From: Pseudoduganella danionis
GTDB lineage: Bacteria > Pseudomonadota > Gammaproteobacteria > Burkholderiales > Burkholderiaceae_D
Reading direction: 5' to 3'
Length of the DNA stretch: 64,000 bases
NCBI RefSeq assembly: GCF_009720775.1
Contig: NZ_WNKW01000001.1
Location: 620,001 to 684,000 of the forward strand
Part shown: one piece after another, positions 8,488-17,534 of the stretch
Layout: the number at the start of each line of letters is the position of its first letter
Position numbering within the stretch: position 1 is the first letter of the stretch
The notes under the pieces: model-generated
Seen by the model: only the letters and a program-made list of their open reading frames with translations
Databases searched by the model: none
What the model was told of the DNA's origin: nothing
Position numbers and translations under genes: made by a program

Positions 8488-10917
8488 ATGACTCTCATCA
8501 CAATCAGAAGCAGCCTGCGTTGTATCGGCCTCGTGCTGGCAGCCGGTGTGCTGCCGCAGCTTGCGCTGGCTGCTATGCCGGCAGGTAGCATGCCGGTCAA
8601 TACCTTCATCGGTACCCAGGACGAAGGTAATACCTTCCCTGGTGCTTCCGCGCCGTTCGGCATGATACAGGTCAGCCCCAGCGGCGAACATTACGCTGGC
8701 TGGCGTTATAGCGATACCCGCATCCGTGGTTTCGGCCACTCCTATCTGTCCGGTGCCGGTTGCTGGGAGCAGGGCGGGCAGGTGTCAGTGCTGCCTGTGA
8801 CGGGACGTATCGGTGCCGGTGGCGATATCGATACGGCCAAGCCGGAAAGTTTCGATTACCGCCGCTATGCGGCCGAATACACGCATGATGGCGAAGTGGG
8901 GCAGGCTGGCTACTACAAGGTGCACTTGACCAGCTATGGCGGCATTACTGCCGAAGCCACGGCACTGACGCGCGCCGCCGCAGAGCGCTATACCTTTGCT
9001 GCTGGTAACAAGGATGGCCACCTGCTGGTCAATCTGGGACAGGCCAACGAACGCCACGCGGTAGTGGGTAGTACCTTGCGCGTGATCGACAACCATAGTA
9101 TCGAAGGCAAGGTGGTGACCAAGAGCTTCTGCGGCGGTGCCCAGTACACCACGTGGTTCCGTATGGTGTTCGATCAGCCTTTCGTGGCGCATGGTATCTG
9201 GGACGATCAGGGTGGCAAAGCCGGCGTGAACGGTCCTAGCCAGCAGGGCGAAGCGCGCCCGCACGGCGCATGGTTCAGCTTCGATCTGAAGTCTGGCCGC
9301 AGCGTCACGGCAGTTAGCGCCATCTCGCATGTGGATGCCGATGGCGCCCGCATCAACCTGCAGGCCGAAGGCATGGCTGGTGGCCGTCCGCTGAGTTTCG
9401 ATGCCATGCGTACCCAGGCACAGGCAAGCTGGCAGCGCGAACTCTCACGTGTACGGATCGAAGGCGGTAGCCAGGACGACCGCACCGTGTTCTACACGGC
9501 GCTGTACCACACGCTGCTGCAGCCGTTGACGGGTAATGATGCCGATGGCCGCTATCGCGGCTACGACAGCGCGATCCATACCGCCAAGGACTGGACGTAT
9601 TATGAGTTCTTCTCGCTGTGGGATACTTACCGCGCGCAGAACCAGATGCTGGCTTTGCTGTACCCGCAGCGGGTGCGTGACATCGCCAACTCCGTGCTGA
9701 AGATACGCGAGCAAGGTGGCTGGCTGCCACGCTGGGGCTACGCCAACTTCGAGACCAATATCATGACGGGCGATCCGGTGACGCCATTCCTCGTCGACCT
9801 GTGGCGCTACGGTGCGCTGAAAGGGCGCGAGAAGGAAGCCTACGCTGCCTTGCGCGAGAATGCTTTCGGCGTGCCGCCGAATGGTATCCGCGCGCAGGGA
9901 CGGGCCGGTAACGAAAGCTATATGCGGCAGGGCTTTGTGCAGTACGACCGCGGCTTTGTCTCCAAGGGTATGGACGTTGATCCGCACCATGGCGCTTCGG
10001 CCACGCTGGAATATGCACTGGCGGACGGCGCACTGGCAACCATGGCGAAAGCTCTCGGACAGCGCAGCGATGCCGCCACACTGGCGCAGCGCGCCCTGAA
10101 CTGGCGCAAGATCTGGGATGCCAGCGTCAAGGATAGCGGCACCGGACTGCAAGGCTTCCCGCGTCCCCGCCTGATGGATGGTAGCTGGTTCAGCGAACTG
10201 ACGGGCGGTTACGATCCGCGCAGCGACCGTGGCTTCCATGAAGGGACAGCATGGCAATACCAGTGGCTGGTGCAGCAGGATGTGCCGGGACTGGCAGCGG
10301 CGATGGGCGGCCAGAAGGCAGCGCTGCATCGCCTTGATCTGTTCTTCGATTACGATGCTGTGCAGGCCGATGCGGCAGCAGTACGCAAATCATGGGTGGT
10401 GGGGCCGTATAGCTATTACAGCCAGTTCCGCTACAACCCCAATAACGAACCGGATCTGCATACGCCGTGGATGTACACTTTGATGGGGCAGCCGTGGAAA
10501 ACCACCACCGTGCTGCGGGCGGCGGAAACCCTGTTCGGCAATAGCCCTGGCGGCGTGACGGGCAACGATGATCTGGGTACGATGTCGGCCTGGTATCTGT
10601 TCAGCGCACTGGGTCTGTATCCCGATGTGCCGGGTAGTGGCCGTTTCCTGCTGCATGCGCCACGCTTTGCCAAGGCGGAAATCGATTTGCCGCAGGGCCG
10701 CATGCTGAGTATCAGCGCACCAGCCGCGGTAGCGGGGGAACGCCGCTTTGTGGACAGCGTGCGCTGGGCTGGTCAACCGCAGCAGCGCGTCTGGCTGGAC
10801 TGGGAACAGATACAGGCAGGTGGCATGCTGGATTACAGCCTGACGCCGCAAGCCGGTGGCAATTGGGGCACCCGTGCACGTGATTTGCCCAAAGCCCCCG
10901 CCGGCATTGCGCCGTGA
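8488..10917 (+). CDS. GH92 alpha-mannosidase, exported
   Basis: An 809-residue family 92 exo-alpha-mannosidase (inverting, calcium-dependent). A signal peptide (LVLAAGVLPQLALAA) is followed by the beta-sandwich N-domain (NTFIGTQDEGNTFPGASAPFGM) and an (alpha/alpha)6 catalytic domain. The latter holds SLWDTYRAQ, HEGTAWQY with the probable catalytic acid Glu585, NNEPDLHTPW and GNDDLGTMSAWYLFSALGLY. The equivalent of its NNEPDLHTPW loop is GNEPSHHMAY in the second GH92 at 14579, so the two may cleave different linkages; this is inference. A GGAG ribosome site lies at 8475-8478. It is in the same operon as GH47, 15 bases downstream. The stop codon lies in the loop of a perfect hairpin (10901-10930). 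Confidence 0.93.
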   Translation: MTLITIRSSLRCIGLVLAAGVLPQLALAAMPAGSMPVNTFIGTQDEGNTFPGASAPFGMIQVSPSGEHYAGWRYSDTRIRGFGHSYLSGAGCWEQGGQVSVLPVTGRIGAGGDIDTAKPESFDYRRYAAEYTHDGEVGQAGYYKVHLTSYGGITAEATALTRAAAERYTFAAGNKDGHLLVNLGQANERHAVVGSTLRVIDNHSIEGKVVTKSFCGGAQYTTWFRMVFDQPFVAHGIWDDQGGKAGVNGPSQQGEARPHGAWFSFDLKSGRSVTAVSAISHVDADGARINLQAEGMAGGRPLSFDAMRTQAQASWQRELSRVRIEGGSQDDRTVFYTALYHTLLQPLTGNDADGRYRGYDSAIHTAKDWTYYEFFSLWDTYRAQNQMLALLYPQRVRDIANSVLKIREQGGWLPRWGYANFETNIMTGDPVTPFLVDLWRYGALKGREKEAYAALRENAFGVPPNGIRAQGRAGNESYMRQGFVQYDRGFVSKGMDVDPHHGASATLEYALADGALATMAKALGQRSDAATLAQRALNWRKIWDASVKDSGTGLQGFPRPRLMDGSWFSELTGGYDPRSDRGFHEGTAWQYQWLVQQDVPGLAAAMGGQKAALHRLDLFFDYDAVQADAAAVRKSWVVGPYSYYSQFRYNPNNEPDLHTPWMYTLMGQPWKTTTVLRAAETLFGNSPGGVTGNDDLGTMSAWYLFSALGLYPDVPGSGRFLLHAPRFAKAEIDLPQGRMLSISAPAAVAGERRFVDSVRWAGQPQQRVWLDWEQIQAGGMLDYSLTPQAGGNWGTRARDLPKAPAGIAP

Positions 10918-10930
10918 ACGGCAATGCCGG
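10901..10930 (+). repeat. Perfect inverted repeat, intra-operon hairpin
   Basis: CCGGCATTGC at 10901-10910 is exactly complementary to GCAATGCCGG at 10921-10930, with a 10-base loop containing the GH92 stop codon. No U-tract follows, so it is not a classical terminator. It could stabilise the upstream mRNA or set differential expression of the enzymes and the permease downstream. Confidence 0.6.
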
Positions 10931-11005
10931 ACTGGCCGCTGAAGCATTGCGGCAGTATCGGTGACAATACAGATAACAACAACGACGAGACGACAGGAGT
11001 CCACG

Positions 11006-12259
11006 ATGGAACACATAACCCAGCGCGCGCCGCTGCAGCATACGCAGGCCAGTACCGGCAATACGGGACCGCTAATCATCATTACCACGCTGTTCTTTAT
11101 GTGGGGGCTGCTGACGGCACTCAATGATGTGCTGATTCCCCACCTGAAGGCACTGTACACGCTGAATTATGTGCAGGCCATGCTGGTGCAGTTCTGCTTC
11201 TTCGGTGCCTACTTCCTCGTCTCGCTGCCGGCCGGCATGCTGATCAAAAAGATCGGCTACCAGAACGGCGCGGTGGCGGGGTTGGTGATCGCCGCTGCGG
11301 GCTGTGCCCTGTTTTATCCGGCGTCGATGAGCGGTTATGCCTTATTCCTGCTGGGCTTCTTCGTGCTGGCAGCGGGCATCACCATCCTGCAGGTGGCAGC
11401 CAATCCGTATGTCACCGTACTTGGCGATGCGCGCACGGCTTCCAGTCGTCTGACGCTGACGCAGGCCTTCAATTCGCTAGGCACCACGGTAGCGCCTACG
11501 CTGGGCGGTATTCTGATCCTGTCCAGTGATGTTACCGACCGCGCAGCGCAAGCGGCCAGCGTACAAGGGCCGTATCTGGCGCTGGCCGGGGCCTTGCTGC
11601 TGCTCGCAGTGATGTTCGCCTTTGCCCGGCTGCCGAAAATCGATTACGCAGATGACGCTGCTCCGGCCGCCGCTGGCAGCAAGGCATCGGCGCTATCGCA
11701 CCCGCAACTGGTGATGGGCGCCATCGGCATCTTCCTGTACGTGGGCGGCGAAGTGAGTATCGGCAGCTTCCTGATCAACTTCCTCGGCGAGCCGAATATC
11801 GCTAGCCTGCCTGCGGATGTGGCGGCGCATTACGTCAGCTACTATTGGGGTGGCGCCATGGTGGGCCGTTTTATCGGTTTCCTCGTGATGCGCTATGTTA
11901 GCCCCGGCAAAACGCTGGCCTTTAATGCGGCGGCTTCGATGGCGCTGATACTGGTGGCCATCTTCGGCCACGGCCCGATAGCCATGTGGGCGATACTGGC
12001 GGTGGGGCTGTGCAATTCCATCATGTTCCCGACCATCTTCAGCATGGCGCTGTACCGCCTCGGTAATCTGACGGGACAGGCTTCGGGCATACTCTGCATG
12101 GCCATCGTGGGCGGCGCCATCGTGCCGTTTGCGCAGGGCCTGCTGGCCGACTCTATCGGCCTGCAACTATCCTTCCTGATGCCGCTGGTGTGCTATGCCT
12201 TCGTGCTGTACTTCGGTGTGAAATACGCTGGCTTGTATAGCGCGGGCGAGCAGTCCTGA
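11006..12259 (+). CDS. MFS sugar permease, FucP/GlcP type
   Basis: A 417-residue polytopic inner-membrane transporter with about 12 hydrophobic segments. It belongs to the fucose/glucose-galactose:H+ symporter branch of the major facilitator superfamily. The first helix reads FFMWGLLTALNDVLIPHLK and the motif QVAANPYVTVLG follows helix 4, both typical of this branch. The start at 11006 has an AGGAG at 10995-10999; an in-frame ATG at 10961 would add a polar, unlikely extension. Being in the operon with periplasmic mannosidases and a cytoplasmic mannose-isomerase-like enzyme, it most likely imports free mannose by proton symport. Glucose or galactose cannot be excluded from sequence. Confidence 0.9.
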   Translation: MEHITQRAPLQHTQASTGNTGPLIIITTLFFMWGLLTALNDVLIPHLKALYTLNYVQAMLVQFCFFGAYFLVSLPAGMLIKKIGYQNGAVAGLVIAAAGCALFYPASMSGYALFLLGFFVLAAGITILQVAANPYVTVLGDARTASSRLTLTQAFNSLGTTVAPTLGGILILSSDVTDRAAQAASVQGPYLALAGALLLLAVMFAFARLPKIDYADDAAPAAAGSKASALSHPQLVMGAIGIFLYVGGEVSIGSFLINFLGEPNIASLPADVAAHYVSYYWGGAMVGRFIGFLVMRYVSPGKTLAFNAAASMALILVAIFGHGPIAMWAILAVGLCNSIMFPTIFSMALYRLGNLTGQASGILCMAIVGGAIVPFAQGLLADSIGLQLSFLMPLVCYAFVLYFGVKYAGLYSAGEQS

Positions 12260-12277
12260 GGCACGCGGACTGTCGCC

Positions 12278-13378
12278 ATGCGGATTCTGAAACCTGTGTT
12301 CGCCGTTTGCACTGCGCTGGCAGGGGCGGGGGCCTATGCCCAGCTAGCGGCGGTGGCACATCCTGCCATCGCCTTCCAGCCGCGCTACTACATTGCCTAC
12401 CGCACCACCACGGCGCCGCAGATCGATGGACAGCTAGATGAGGCGGACTGGCAGAAAGCCCAATGGACGGAAGACTTTGTCGATATCGAGGGCAGTGCCA
12501 AGCCGGCACCGCGCTTCCGCACCCGCGCCAAGATGCTGTGGGATGACGAGTACCTGTATTTCGCCGTGGAGATGGAAGAGCCGGATCTGTGGGCCACGCT
12601 GGCTGAGCGCGATAGCGTGATCTATCACGATAACGATATCGAACTGTTCATCGATCCCGAAGGCAGCACGCACCGCTACATGGAACTCGAAATTAATCAG
12701 CACGGCACGGCATGGGATCTGCTGCTGACCAAGCCTTATCGCGATGGTGACCGTGTGGCTTATACGGGCTGGGATATGCACGGCCTGAAAATTGGCCGCC
12801 AGTTGCGCGGCACGCTGAACCAGCCCGGCGACAGGGATCAGGGCTGGACCGTGGAGGTGGCGATACCGTGGCGCGCGCTGCGTGAAAGCCATGACGCCGT
12901 GCTGCATCCGCTTGCGGGCGAGCAGTGGCGCCTGAATTTTTCGCGGGTGGAGTGGCAGACCAGCAGTGTAGACGGGCGCTACCGCAAACTGACCGACGCC
13001 ACCACCGGCAAGCCGCTGGCGGAGGACAACTGGGTCTGGTCGCCGCAGGGCGTGATCAATATGCATTACCCCGAAATGTGGGGCGTGGTGCAGTTTTCCG
13101 GCCACAGCGTAGGCGGTGCGCGCGATACCTGGCGTGCCGATCCCGCACAGGCGGCGCGCTGGGCGCTGCGTGAGGTGTATTACGCCCAGCGCAGCTATTT
13201 CACTAAACACCGGCGCTTTGCCTCCAGCCTGCAGCAACTGGGGCTGAAGCTGGCGCCAGTGGCGGGCTATGTCTGGCCACCCCGTATCGATGCGACGCCT
13301 TACCAGTTCTCGGCCCGCTTGCAGGCGCGCGACGGGCAGTCCGTGCTGCAGATCGACCACGATGGTCTGCTGCACTGA
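12278..13378 (+). CDS. Exported CBM9-like carbohydrate-binding protein
   Basis: A 366-residue protein with a signal peptide (VFAVCTALAGAGAYAQ) and a family-9-like carbohydrate-binding fold. The signature runs PQIDGQLDEADWQKA, then AKMLWDDEYLYFAVEMEEPD, HDNDIELFIDPEG and YMELEINQHGT, with a later GWTVEVAIPW strand. No catalytic domain is recognisable; residues after about 270 lack a recognised family. CBM9-like proteins often sit in polysaccharide loci, where they bind sugar chains or have undefined roles. It is the last gene of the lacI-1 operon, 18 bases after the permease. A helper in capturing mannose-rich glycans in the periplasm is a guess from context. Confidence 0.8.
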   Translation: MRILKPVFAVCTALAGAGAYAQLAAVAHPAIAFQPRYYIAYRTTTAPQIDGQLDEADWQKAQWTEDFVDIEGSAKPAPRFRTRAKMLWDDEYLYFAVEMEEPDLWATLAERDSVIYHDNDIELFIDPEGSTHRYMELEINQHGTAWDLLLTKPYRDGDRVAYTGWDMHGLKIGRQLRGTLNQPGDRDQGWTVEVAIPWRALRESHDAVLHPLAGEQWRLNFSRVEWQTSSVDGRYRKLTDATTGKPLAEDNWVWSPQGVINMHYPEMWGVVQFSGHSVGGARDTWRADPAQAARWALREVYYAQRSYFTKHRRFASSLQQLGLKLAPVAGYVWPPRIDATPYQFSARLQARDGQSVLQIDHDGLLH

Positions 13379-13394
13379 GTGGAGTGATGGATTT

Positions 13395-13405
13395 GTTTAG
13401 TAAAT
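13395..13405 (+). promoter_or_regulatory. LacI-type operator candidate, upstream site of lacI-2
   Basis: GTTTAGTAAAT, identical to the site at 13508-13518 and matching at 10 of 11 bases the minus-strand site at 3636-3646. It lies 37 bases before the -35 candidate. Confidence 0.65.
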
Positions 13406-13441
13406 TCCCGATAAACTCGCTATCTATGGCCCCAGCGGTGC

Positions 13442-13469
13442 TTGCCGGTGCAGAGGCCATGACTATACT
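13442..13469 (+). promoter_or_regulatory. Sigma-70-like promoter candidate for lacI-2 unit
   Basis: TTGCCG, a 16-base spacer, then TATACT. It lies between the two identical operator-like sites, mirroring the layout in front of lacI-1. Confidence 0.5.
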
Positions 13470-13507
13470 GGCAGGCATAGCAGCCCGCAGAGGCACAGAT
13501 GGCAAGG

Positions 13508-13518
13508 GTTTAGTAAAT
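13508..13518 (+). promoter_or_regulatory. LacI-type operator candidate, downstream site of lacI-2
   Basis: A second exact copy of GTTTAGTAAAT, 113 bp centre to centre from the first and just upstream of the ribosome site GGGAG at 13521-13525. It would lie in the 5' untranslated region, where a bound repressor could block the polymerase. Confidence 0.65.
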
Positions 13519-13533
13519 ACGGGAGCGAGACAC

Positions 13534-14526
13534 ATGAGCATTACCATCCGCGATATCGCCAAAGCCACGGGGCTTTCGAGCGGCACCATTTCGCGCGCAT
13601 TGAAAAATGAAGGCGGCCTGACGGAAGACACCCGCCGCATGGTGGTGGAAAAAGCCCGCAGCATGGGCTACGACATGGGGCGTTTGCGCCAGAAGAAGCT
13701 GCGCCGCCTGACCTTTTTGCTGCACCGCCAGCATAACAATATGTCCAGCAGCCCGTTCTACACGCCAGTGCTGCATGGCGCGGCAGAGGCCTGCCGCAAG
13801 CACGGCATCATTCTGTCGTTTACGGCAGTGGGGCCGGCCGATGGCATCGTCGAGCAGATACGCCTGCACCAATCGGATGCCATCCTGTGCGCCGGTTACT
13901 TCGAGCCGGAGCTGCTGGTCGTACTGCGTAGCATAGGCAAGCCGCTGGTGCTGATCGATATGAAGCTGGCCGGCTACACCTCGGCCAATCCGGACAATAT
14001 GATGGGCGGCTATCTGGCCGCGCGCCATCTGCTCGACATCGGCCGCGAGCGCATCGGCTTCATCTCCGGCTCGCTGGCGCACTTCAGTATCCGCGAACGC
14101 GCGCGTGGCTTCCGTCAGGCGCTGTTCAATGCCGGTGTGCTGGCCGATCCGCGCCTTGAAGTCATGATGCAGGAGGGCGTGGAGCTGGAAGCGGCTGCGC
14201 GCGAAGCCATGGAAACGCTGCTGGCTTTGCCCCATCCGCCCGATGCTGTGTTCTGCTACAACGATGCTGCCGCGCTGGTGGCGATGGATACCTGCATGCG
14301 CGCTGGTCTCAAGGTGCCTTACGATATCAGCATAGTCGGCTTCGACGACATTGCCGCTGCCGCCCATGCGCGCCGGCCACTGACTACTCTCAGTGTGGAC
14401 AAGAGCGCGCTCGGTGCGGTCGGGGTGGAACTGCTGCTCAACGGTGAAACGGACGAAGTGATAGAGCGGGTGCTGCCGGTGAATCTGGTGGTGCGCGAGA
14501 GTACCGTCTGCCGACCGAATAAATAG
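13534..14526 (+). CDS. LacI-family transcriptional regulator (lacI-2)
   Basis: A 330-residue LacI/GalR repressor. The HTH reads TIRDIAKATGLSSGTISRAL, followed by a hinge and a sugar-binding-protein-like domain (DAVFCYND, IVGFDDIAAAA). I chose the ATG at 13534 because it places the HTH at the N-terminus and follows GGGAG; the frame stays open upstream, but that part contains the operator and promoter elements. It is a close paralogue of the regulator at 3868-4854, with matching HTH context and effector-domain stretches, so both may read the same operators and related inducers. It is followed by GH92 and GH97 genes on the same strand, probably one transcription unit. Confidence 0.92.
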   Translation: MSITIRDIAKATGLSSGTISRALKNEGGLTEDTRRMVVEKARSMGYDMGRLRQKKLRRLTFLLHRQHNNMSSSPFYTPVLHGAAEACRKHGIILSFTAVGPADGIVEQIRLHQSDAILCAGYFEPELLVVLRSIGKPLVLIDMKLAGYTSANPDNMMGGYLAARHLLDIGRERIGFISGSLAHFSIRERARGFRQALFNAGVLADPRLEVMMQEGVELEAAAREAMETLLALPHPPDAVFCYNDAAALVAMDTCMRAGLKVPYDISIVGFDDIAAAAHARRPLTTLSVDKSALGAVGVELLLNGETDEVIERVLPVNLVVRESTVCRPNK

Positions 14527-14578
14527 CCGCAAAAATAGCTGTCGCTGCGCCCACTACCATCAGAAAGGGACGTTCTCC

Positions 14579-17530
14579 ATGTTATACCGCTCCATCATGC
14601 TCGCCGCAGCATGGGCCGCTGCATTGTCTGTTGTCTCTGTTCCTGTTTTTGCTGCACCTGCCGCGACATCGTCCGATTTGGCGCGCTACGTCAACCCTAT
14701 GGTGGGTACGGGCGGCCATGGTCATACCTTTCCTGGACCGACGTTACCGTTCGGGATGATACAGCCGGGCCCTGATACCCGCCTGACGGGCTGGGATGGC
14801 AGTAGCGGATACCACGATAGCGACCGCGTGGTGTATGGCTTCAGTCATACTCATTTGTCCGGAACGGGCGTATCCGATTATGGCGACGTACTGCTGCTGC
14901 CCGCCACGGGCAAAGTGAAATGGGCCAGCGGCTACCGCTACAAGGGCGAAGATCCGCTGCCCTTCGATGCCAGCGGCTATGGTAGCCAGTTCGATAAAGC
15001 CAGTGAACGGGCAGAAGCCGGCTACTACGCTGTGACGCTGAAAGATTACGGCATCAAGGCCGAGATCACCACGACGCTGCGCACGGCACTGCATCGCTGG
15101 ACATTTGCACGCGCCGAGCAGGCGCATGTGATGCTCGATCTGTCGCATCGTGGCGAACTGCTGGCTTCCGGTCTGAATATCGTCGATGACTATACGGTGG
15201 CAGGCTGGCGCCGTACCAAGGCATGGGCGGCCAACCGTCCGGTGTATTTTGTTATCCGCTTCGATCATCCGTTCAAACGTGTCGCGGGGCCGATGGGGCA
15301 GCAACAGATCAAGGCTGCGCTGGCGTTTGACCTGAAGGAGGGCGAAGTGCTGCAGGCGCAGGTGGGCATTTCGGCAGTGGATGGCAAAGGCGCGGCGGCC
15401 AATCTGGCGGCCGAACAGCAGGGCTTTTCCTTCGAACGTGTGCGCCAGCAAGCGCGCGCTGCATGGAACCGCCAACTGGGTCGTATCGAAGTCGAAGGCA
15501 GTAGCGAGAAGGACAAGCGGGTGTTCTATACCGCGCTATACCACAGCTTCGTGCAACCGAATACTTTTCAGGATGTGGACGGACGCTACTTCGGGCGCGA
15601 CGGACGCGTGCATCAGTCGCACGACGGCACGCGCTATTCGGTGTTCTCGCTGTGGGATACCTTCCGTGCCGCCCACCCGCTGTACAGCATCGTCGAGCGG
15701 CGCCGTAGCGCAGACTTCATCAAGACTTTTATAGCCCAGTTTAAGGAAGCTGGCCGGCTGCCCGTGTGGGAACTGTGGGGTAACGAAACCGACTGCATGA
15801 TCGCCTACCATGTGGTGAGCGTGATTGCCGATGCCTATGTCAAGGGCATACGGGGCTTCGATGCCAGAGCCGCTCTAGAGGCCATGGTAAAGACTGCCGA
15901 AGTGGATAAATATGGCCTGACGACCTATCGCAAACAGGGCTATCTGCAGGGCGACGAGGAAGCGGAAAGCGTCTCCAAGACGCTGGAATATGCCTATGAC
16001 GACTGGTGTATCGCCGTACTGGCCACTGCGCTGGGCGAGAAAGAGATTGCGCAGCGTTTCGCTGCCCGTGCCGAAGGCTGGCGCAATCTGATCGACGAAA
16101 AAGGCCATGTGCATCCGCGTGCCAAGGGGCGCTGGATGGAGGGTTATGATCCGGCCGAAGTGAGCGCGAATTTCACGGAGGCCAATGGCTGGCAGTATGG
16201 CTTCTTCGTGCCGCACAATATCGCCGGCTTTATCGCGCGCGTAGGAGGTAATGAAAAATTCCTGCAATTGCTGGATGACTGCTTCAACGCACAGCAGGGA
16301 CTGAGCGGCCGTCATCAGGTGGATATCACGGGGCTGGTGGGGCAGTACGCGCATGGCAATGAACCGAGCCACCACATGGCCTATCTGTACACTTTTGGCG
16401 GCCAGCCGTGGAAGACACAGGCGCTGGTTCGGCGTTTGATGGATGAAATGTATGACGATACGCCGGACGGTCTGGCCGGTAATGAAGATTGTGGCCAGAT
16501 GAGCGCTTGGTATGTGATGAGCGCACTGGGTCTGTATTCCGTCACGCCGGGCCAGCCGGACTATGTGATCGGCACACCGCGCTTCCGGCGCGCCACCATT
16601 CATCTGGAAAATGGCAAGCGTTTCACCATCCGTGCTGACGGCAGCGGCCCGTATGTGCAGCGCGCACAACTGAATGGCAAACCCTGGAGCCCCGTCTGGC
16701 TGGCACATGATGCGATCATGCAGGGTGGTGAACTGCGCTTCAGCATGGCTACTACGCCGTCGCAGTGGGGCAGCGCGGTGGCAGACCGTCCCAGCACTGG
16801 TCAGGTACAGACGGCGGAAGCGCTAGTACTGGCGCCGGTCGCCAGCGGCCCGTATCGTTTCAAGGAGTCGGCCGTACTGGATGCGCAGGCGCTGGAAGCG
16901 GTGGACGCCATCCACTACAGCACCGACGGCAGTGTGCCGGATGCGGCCAGCCCGCGCTGGCACGGTCCTATGACGGTGCATGCCAGTACCATGCTCAAGC
17001 TGCGTGCACGCCGTGGCACGTACTGGAGCCCTGTGACGGAAGCACCTGCTGTGAAGTTGAGCGAGCAGTTGAAGATCACGCTCAGGCATGCGCCGAATCC
17101 GCAGTATGCAGCGGGTGGCGCGGCGGCGCTGGTTGATGGCATCCGTGGCGGGAATGATTTCCGGCTCGGTGGCTGGCTGGGTTTCTATGGCGTCGATCTG
17201 GAGGGTGTGATCGATCTGGGCGAGCCGCGTGCGCTCAAGCGCGTGGCCGTCAACTTCCTGCAGGACCAGAATAGCTGGATCTTCATGCCCAAGGCACTGG
17301 AAGTCGAAGCCAGCAGCGACGGCAGTCATTGGGTTACCCTTGGCGCGGTGGCGAATAATGTGGACGAACATGCCGATGGCAGTATCATCCGTGAGCTGAG
17401 TGTGGCCACGGATGGCAAAGTGGCCCGTTATGTGCGGGTCAGGGGTGTTGCACCCGTCTGGTGTCCGGACTGGCACAAGGGCCAGGGCAACCGTAGTTTT
17501 ATTTTTGCTGATGAAATCACCGTGGAGTAA
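14579..17530 (+). CDS. Multidomain GH92 alpha-mannosidase with C-terminal sugar-binding modules
   Basis: A 983-residue exported family 92 enzyme. After the signal peptide it has the GH92 N-domain (NPMVGTGGHGHTFPGPTLPF) and a catalytic barrel with SLWDTFRAAHPL, TEANGWQY (probable acid Glu534), HGNEPSHHMAYLY and GNEDCGQMSAWYVMSALGLY. Family members are usually about 750 residues. The extra C-terminal 230 residues look like a chitobiase-type C-terminal domain (HYSTDGSVPDAASPRWHGP) followed by an F5/8 type C (discoidin-like) domain (LVDGIRGGNDFRLGGWLGF). These modules probably bind the glycan or hold the enzyme at substrate. The GNEPSHH loop is the form I associate with alpha-1,2-active members, but linkage is not proven. 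GH97 starts 4 bases downstream. Confidence 0.93.
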   Translation: MLYRSIMLAAAWAAALSVVSVPVFAAPAATSSDLARYVNPMVGTGGHGHTFPGPTLPFGMIQPGPDTRLTGWDGSSGYHDSDRVVYGFSHTHLSGTGVSDYGDVLLLPATGKVKWASGYRYKGEDPLPFDASGYGSQFDKASERAEAGYYAVTLKDYGIKAEITTTLRTALHRWTFARAEQAHVMLDLSHRGELLASGLNIVDDYTVAGWRRTKAWAANRPVYFVIRFDHPFKRVAGPMGQQQIKAALAFDLKEGEVLQAQVGISAVDGKGAAANLAAEQQGFSFERVRQQARAAWNRQLGRIEVEGSSEKDKRVFYTALYHSFVQPNTFQDVDGRYFGRDGRVHQSHDGTRYSVFSLWDTFRAAHPLYSIVERRRSADFIKTFIAQFKEAGRLPVWELWGNETDCMIAYHVVSVIADAYVKGIRGFDARAALEAMVKTAEVDKYGLTTYRKQGYLQGDEEAESVSKTLEYAYDDWCIAVLATALGEKEIAQRFAARAEGWRNLIDEKGHVHPRAKGRWMEGYDPAEVSANFTEANGWQYGFFVPHNIAGFIARVGGNEKFLQLLDDCFNAQQGLSGRHQVDITGLVGQYAHGNEPSHHMAYLYTFGGQPWKTQALVRRLMDEMYDDTPDGLAGNEDCGQMSAWYVMSALGLYSVTPGQPDYVIGTPRFRRATIHLENGKRFTIRADGSGPYVQRAQLNGKPWSPVWLAHDAIMQGGELRFSMATTPSQWGSAVADRPSTGQVQTAEALVLAPVASGPYRFKESAVLDAQALEAVDAIHYSTDGSVPDAASPRWHGPMTVHASTMLKLRARRGTYWSPVTEAPAVKLSEQLKITLRHAPNPQYAAGGAAALVDGIRGGNDFRLGGWLGFYGVDLEGVIDLGEPRALKRVAVNFLQDQNSWIFMPKALEVEASSDGSHWVTLGAVANNVDEHADGSIIRELSVATDGKVARYVRVRGVAPVWCPDWHKGQGNRSFIFADEITVE

Positions 17531-17534
17531 GACG

